Origin: Trochalopteron elliotii
Lineage: Eukaryota; Chordata; Aves; Passeriformes; Leiothrichidae
Direction: 5' to 3'
NCBI GenBank assembly: GCA_024734555.1
Contig: JANPWX010000215.1
Span: forward strand, 4,199,957 to 4,263,956
DNA length: 64,000 bases
The position numbers and the translations under genes are program-made. Below, piece after piece: positions 59,641-64,000 of the stretch. The notes beneath the pieces were generated by a model, which saw only the letters and a program-made list of their open reading frames with translations, made no database searches and was not told the origin of the DNA. Positions within the stretch are counted from its first letter, which is position 1; each line of letters starts with the position of its first letter.

Positions 59641-60898
59641 AGCCCTTCTATGGGAAACTGGATTAGCCCTAATCACTAAAAACTGGACTTTGATTTCAGA
59701 TATTTCTGGTACATACAGATATTTGAAGTGTCACTAAGCAAAGCTTGCTTTGTGTAAGTAAATTCGTATGGATAAAATGAAGTTTCACAGATAACTCAGT
59801 CTTCCAAGGATGACACTGTTTACTTTGGGAGACTTCTGCTGCTGTGAAATGTGGTCTCAGTTAAATAAAATGTGTCATTCAGAAGTTCTGTAGAGCATCC
59901 TTCTTTCTTTTTTTAACATGGTCTTTTTGTATGTAGATAAAGCTTGTACGTTTAGAATGTTCATGTTACGCATTTAAAGTGGTTAGGGTCACTAATTTTG
60001 TTTCAAGGACATTATACTATAAAGCCATAGCAGCTTCAGTTTTAGAAATACTGCATTTAAATTTTTTCATCTCAAAACACTGGAATAAGCACTGTTGAGT
60101 GATCATTTCTAGTGGCTAAACAGTACATAACACTATGAGCCTTGCATTGTTTTACAGATTTGTAAAAACTCTTCTCAAAACAGCTCAAGTTATTTTTTCC
60201 TTTTTATAGTAGTGTGCTTTTACTTTAGTTTTTTGTATTTTAGCACTAAAAAGCTATATAGAGTTATTCCTCTCATGCAGATAGTCCATGCCAAACCTGA
60301 ATATGAAAGAATAACGGTAATTTCATCTTTCAATAAACATGTGGAGGAGACAGAAACTTAAAACGAAGTCAGTTTCTGGAGTGGTTAGTAAATCTGTAGT
60401 CTCCATTTCAGTTTTGAAGCAGAGTCAATTTTCCATGATTTCAAGTGGCAAGGTGCGAGTAGCCAGTAATGATTTTGATCCAGATCATGGATCTGTCTGA
60501 CTGGATACAGCATTTTCACATAGTTTGTCAGCCAGAGCCCAGTGGTATGGACCTGTGATCCCACTGAATTTCCAGATGTTTTAAGGAATTGGACAGTGAA
60601 CAACTTTGTCAAGTGAAAGAAAATACAGCCTTGGTATTACGGAGGTAACACTTGAAGAGGAGATTGATAGTCTAAAACTTGAACGTGATCAAATGTGAAA
60701 CTAAACTATTTTCTGTTATTTCCTGAATATCTGGAGTTCAATAATGGATTTAAAATCCAGAGAGGATCTTTTCCCCCACTTGATTGAAAACCAGACTTTT
60801 GTAGATTGAACATTTGGCTGTTTCTACCAGAAAAAGTTTGTGCCAGGATGTCAGGACACTTCTAGCATCATGCAATGTAGCATCGCATGGCTACAGTG

Positions 60899-61135
60899 TT
60901 CATCGTGTCCAGGGAGATACAGGCGCCGGCAGGGAAACAGACAAAACAAGTCTCTGTTTTGTTAAGCACGAGAGTCCATTTTATTTCCCCCCACCGAGCC
61001 GAGGTGGGAGAACAAGGTGAAGAGAGAGAGCAGGGGCAGGGTCGTGAGGTTTTATCAGGTATTGTAGGGGAGGAGTCGTAGGGTTTGGGTCAAGGGAGGA
61101 GGTAACATAAGTAAGATCAGATTTCAGCTACTTCA
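60899..61135 (-). mobile_element. Probable solo LTR of an endogenous retrovirus, minus strand
   Basis: A GC- and CpG-richer block in an AT-rich intron. On the minus strand it shows a TATA-like GATAAAACC (61,055-61,047), then AATAAA (60,985-60,980) about 65 bases further on, and an end near CTCCCTGGACA (about 60,905), the spacing of a retroviral U3-R-U5. Borders and target duplication were not found, and no viral coding sequence is attached. Inference only. Confidence 0.5.
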
Positions 61136-61690
61136 AATGGGAGCAGTCCACAATGCAACTAATTTTATGCATATATCATCAGATTAATGTAAGATGAGAT
61201 CAGTAATGGCAGCAAGAAGCAACTGGTACCCTGCACCTCACAGACTGTGCTAATCCAGTATGTCTTAGAGGCACTGATTTTGTCTCTTGTTTTGATTTCA
61301 GTATTTTGAGAACAAGCTAATTTCATCTAGTGCTTTTGAGCCTCTTTATGAAATGAATGAAGAGAACACACATTTTGGTAGCCTGGAGGCAGATTGGTGA
61401 AAGATTTGCCCTCAGAAAAGTATTGGTGAAAATCATTAGAAACAAAGTTTCATCTGTTCTTTGTGAAATAAATTAAAATTTGTCATTGCTTGTGAGATTT
61501 TTTTTTAAAGACCTATGTAGTGGCAGTGTAGGTTCAGTGCTTAGAAGCTGATGCAGAGCACGGGATGTCAGACAGTATTTTTTGATTGGAAATTGGGCTC
61601 TGGGGTTTCTTTTGTTACCTGTTCTGGTACTTGAATGGAAAAATAAGTCTTTCCAGTGGAATGAGACAGTGAAATAAAGTGAGTGGGCAT

Positions 61691-61718
61691 AGATTAGAAA
61701 AGGTAGATTAGAAAAGGT
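61691..61718 (+). repeat. 14-base tandem duplication
   Basis: AGATTAGAAAAGGT occurs twice head to tail without mismatch in TSPAN13 intron 1. Confidence 0.9.
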
Positions 61719-63355
61719 ATCTCAATAAACTGTCTGAGTAACAAGGCTAGTTTTTAATGTACTGGTATCAGGAAGTTTATAGCCTTGTGCAGCAGAGATT
61801 CAGAAAGTTTGTCTGTGTTAGAGCCAAGATGTTCTATTTTTTTAATCAATCCTCTCCGTAAATTTGATTCATGACACCGTTGCCTGTATTTTTGGTTTTA
61901 AATAAATGTGGTAATTTAGGCTTTTTGTTTAAGAGAAACAAAATGTGAAATCATCCTAAAACTGCTGGTATTGAACAATTCCTTTGAATTTTGTATCTGT
62001 TTTTGTCTCTTTATATGTTAAGAGAGAAGTGTAGGTATGACAAATATCCTGCTTTTATTCTTGCAGGCTCTTAAATTTCTTGTGTGGATTACTGGCTTTT
62101 GGAAAAAAGTTTTTTGAGATGTATTCCTGTGTGAACACACACAAAAAAATCCACCTGCAGTGTTTTGATCTTGATGAGTATCTCTACTTGTTTTACTAGC
62201 TTTCTTGATGTTATCTTAGATTTCCATGTTTCAAAAGCTGGATAGGTTGCATAGGTTAGTCCTCTAGAATGTACTTAAATGGAAAAAAATATTTGTCATT
62301 AAAACCAACAAGATTTCCCCGCTGTAGGGTAAGTTTTTTTTTTTTATCCTCCTCCTTCTGGGTAAGCAGTAAAATGTCATGAGAATGTGCCTTGTTCGAA
62401 TGCAAATGGTGAGCACGTATAAGGGCTTGCTCCATACCTGTTGTTAAACAAAGACAAGTAGTTGGACTGGACTAAGTGCATACTGTTTTATATTGTTGGT
62501 TTGGATTTTTTAAAATAGCTATACAGCTGGGTATTTTTTGGTGGGATGAGAGTATTGGAAAGCTAAAACTTGCATGTTGAATTGGTGTCATTTAACAGAG
62601 AATGTAATGAGCGATATTACACATAGGTCTGTCTCAAACCAGAGAGTCTTGGGTGTCTTGTGCCTTGGGCATCTGGGTTGGCTTTGTCTGCTGCTTCCCT
62701 CCTGGTGGACTTCATTACAGATTTCTCTGCAGCTTTTCATGTTGGAATTTCTTTTTTCTTGGGGTTGTGTTTTTTTGGTGTGGAAACAGGAAAGGCTGGA
62801 GCTTCCTGCCCATATAAACAATAAATCTCTGTGAAGTAACTGGGACAGATTCCTGCCTGCCTTCCCTGAATACCATGTTTAAAAGGAAGGAAACAGCATA
62901 AGTGTTTTGGGTATCAAAATAGGATTCATTTAATAGTGGGGCTATTTTCTTGAAGAAATATGCAGAGGAGACAGGATGTCTTTATTGTTTTACTGCGTCA
63001 AGTCCTTGAAATTCAGATCTGAAATGTATCTTTGTGTGACCATGTTAACTGTTGTGTTACATATTGAAGTATGTAGAAATTTCTTTAATGAATTAATACA
63101 GCTGATTATAGTAAGTTTTGGTCAAGTGCCCTTTTTTACACATTCAAAGCTGTGCAGCTGTTTGTTCTGTTTTCTTTAAATATACTGCTACAGTTTCACA
63201 AAACATCTGAAATTCTCGTTCTTATTCCATTCTGAATTTAAGCTGATGATTTTTAGCTTATTTGTCAGTTTTGTTGTGATCTACAGTTTAGTGTGTCTAG
63301 TCAGTCGCTGACAGTGCAACATGGCTTGACTTACAGGTAGTTCAAGTTGTAACAG

Positions 63356-63376
63356 TTCCACACTGACAGTGTGGAA
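63356..63376. repeat. 9-bp inverted repeat
   Basis: TTCCACACT and AGTGTGGAA flank GAC, about 200 bases before TSPAN13 exon 2. Probably incidental. Confidence 0.75.
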
Positions 63377-63581
63377 GAATATGTATGCCTTAAAACATCT
63401 GGAATTGAAATTACCTATACAATGATGTGGATGATTGGTTTGTTTAGGCTTGTGTTTCTTGTCTTTGCACCGGAAAGGAAAATTGTACCTTTCTAAAAGC
63501 AACTTCAATGTAAAAAAATTATCTGTGTGTGGGAGCCTATTTTAATATGCAATCTAACTTTGTGTTCTCTCTTCCTTCCAG

Positions 63582-63749
63582 CTGGTGAGCCTGCTGCTGA
63601 TTGGAATTGCAGCATGGGGAATTGGCTTCGGCCTCATCTCTAGTTTCAGAGTTGTTGGAGTGGTAATTGCAGTAGGAGTCTTCCTCTTCTTTATTGCCTT
63701 AGTCGGATTGATTGGTGCAGTGAAACATCATCAAGTATTGCTATTCTTT
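63582..63749 (+). CDS. TSPAN13: TSPAN13 exon 2 (tetraspanin 13), residues about 22-77
   Basis: 168 bases, 56 codons in phase 0 at both ends. It encodes [20 protein letters not shown], then [20 protein letters not shown], then [16 protein letters not shown]. This matches TSPAN13: the rest of transmembrane segment 1, a very short first extracellular loop (around ISSFR, typical of this subfamily), transmembrane segment 2, the cytosolic KHHQ turn, and the start of segment 3. TSPAN13 is a four-pass membrane organiser, reported to modulate voltage-gated calcium channels. Reading past the donor gives V-S-F-stop, so the exon must end by 63,749. Exon 1 is in the gap and later exons are beyond the window. 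TSPAN31 is the nearest alternative, but sequence and BZW2 synteny favour TSPAN13. Confidence 0.95.
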
Positions 63750-63758
63750 GTATCCTTT
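63750..63758 (+). promoter_or_regulatory. TSPAN13: U12-type 5' splice site GTATCCTTT
   Basis: The nine bases directly after TSPAN13 exon 2 match the minor-spliceosome donor consensus RTATCCTTT exactly. A U2 donor would normally have GTRAGT; here +3 to +6 (ATCC) fit U2 poorly. The matching branch site and acceptor lie beyond the window end. Confidence 0.85.
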
Positions 63759-64000
63759 TGATGCATTGCATTGATTGTAGTGTGGTTCGAGTCACGTAAA
63801 CAACCTCATCTGTCAGCTGAGACTGCTGGGGGAGGTGCTTCAGAAACAGAACAGAAATTCACAATCTTACTTCAGTCAAGTGCAGTCTAAATTAGACTTT
63901 CTTCCCATTTAACTTGATTTTGGTTTCCTTTTTTCCCTCCATTGTTTGTGCTCTGAAGATAGAAGTATTCATGTCTCTTTTTAAAAATCAGACTCTTTTA
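63750..64000 (+). other. TSPAN13: TSPAN13 intron 2 (5' part), probable U12-type
   Basis: The intron begins at 63,750 and runs off the window. Nothing else is recognised in these 251 bases. Confidence 0.8.

Larger units (their letters stand above)
51784..63581 (+). other. TSPAN13: TSPAN13 intron 1, about 11.8 kb
   Basis: The start is inferred from the post-gap sequence; the end is the acceptor CTTCCTTCCAG at 63,571-63,581. The intron has CR1 pieces, a probable LTR and short tandem repeats, listed separately. No other exon is recognised. Confidence 0.75.

Noticed and set aside
1..64000. tRNA, rRNA, snoRNA, CRISPR arrays, bacterial operons
   Set aside because: No cloverleaf with a proper TTCGANNC arm, no regularly spaced identical repeats and no compact gene clusters were seen.

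Overview
The window is vertebrate nuclear DNA, almost certainly from a bird. Coding sequence is sparse, cut into small exons with GT-AG borders. The interspersed repeats are CR1 LINE pieces and avian-type LTRs, and there is no sign of SINE/Alu-like or bacterial gene organisation. The sequence is AT-rich except for one CpG island, which carries an assembly gap.

Region 1 (1 to about 33,690, + strand): the body and 3' end of BZW2 (basic leucine zipper and W2 domain protein 2, also called 5MP1, an eIF5 mimic that regulates translation start-codon choice). Ten coding exons are present. Their splice phases fit one another exactly, and they encode residues 20 (split codon) to 419 plus the stop codon, of a 419-residue protein. 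The exon with residues 1-19 and the promoter lie upstream of the window. All the introns are of the ordinary U2 type. They contain CR1 copies at 5,263-5,824 and 14,141-14,468, an old solo LTR at 16,718-17,288, and a strong unexplained hairpin at 13,202-13,241. The 3'UTR is short and ends at a canonical AATAAA.

Region 2 (about 33,690 to 51,060): roughly 17 kb of intergenic DNA between the 3' end of BZW2 and the next promoter. I recognise no gene here. It holds two small tandem duplications nearby or inside it, a (GA)n microsatellite, a pair of adjacent perfect hairpins, and two CR1 remnants.

Region 3 (about 51,060 to 64,000, + strand): the start of TSPAN13 (tetraspanin 13). A CpG island with an octamer motif, a CCAAT box and a short degenerate minisatellite runs into a 357-base run of N. 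That gap must hold the transcription start and coding exon 1 (about 21 codons), because exon 2 at 63,582-63,749 is intact and begins at about residue 22. Intron 1 is about 11.8 kb and carries CR1 pieces and a probable second LTR. The donor after exon 2 is a perfect match to the minor (U12-type) spliceosome consensus, and this is the most interesting single observation here.

The gene order BZW2 then TSPAN13, both in the same direction, matches the order on human 7p21 (from memory). The two genes are neighbours but there is no evidence that they work together. I see no novel multi-gene system. The window is an ordinary avian locus with a few local curiosities.
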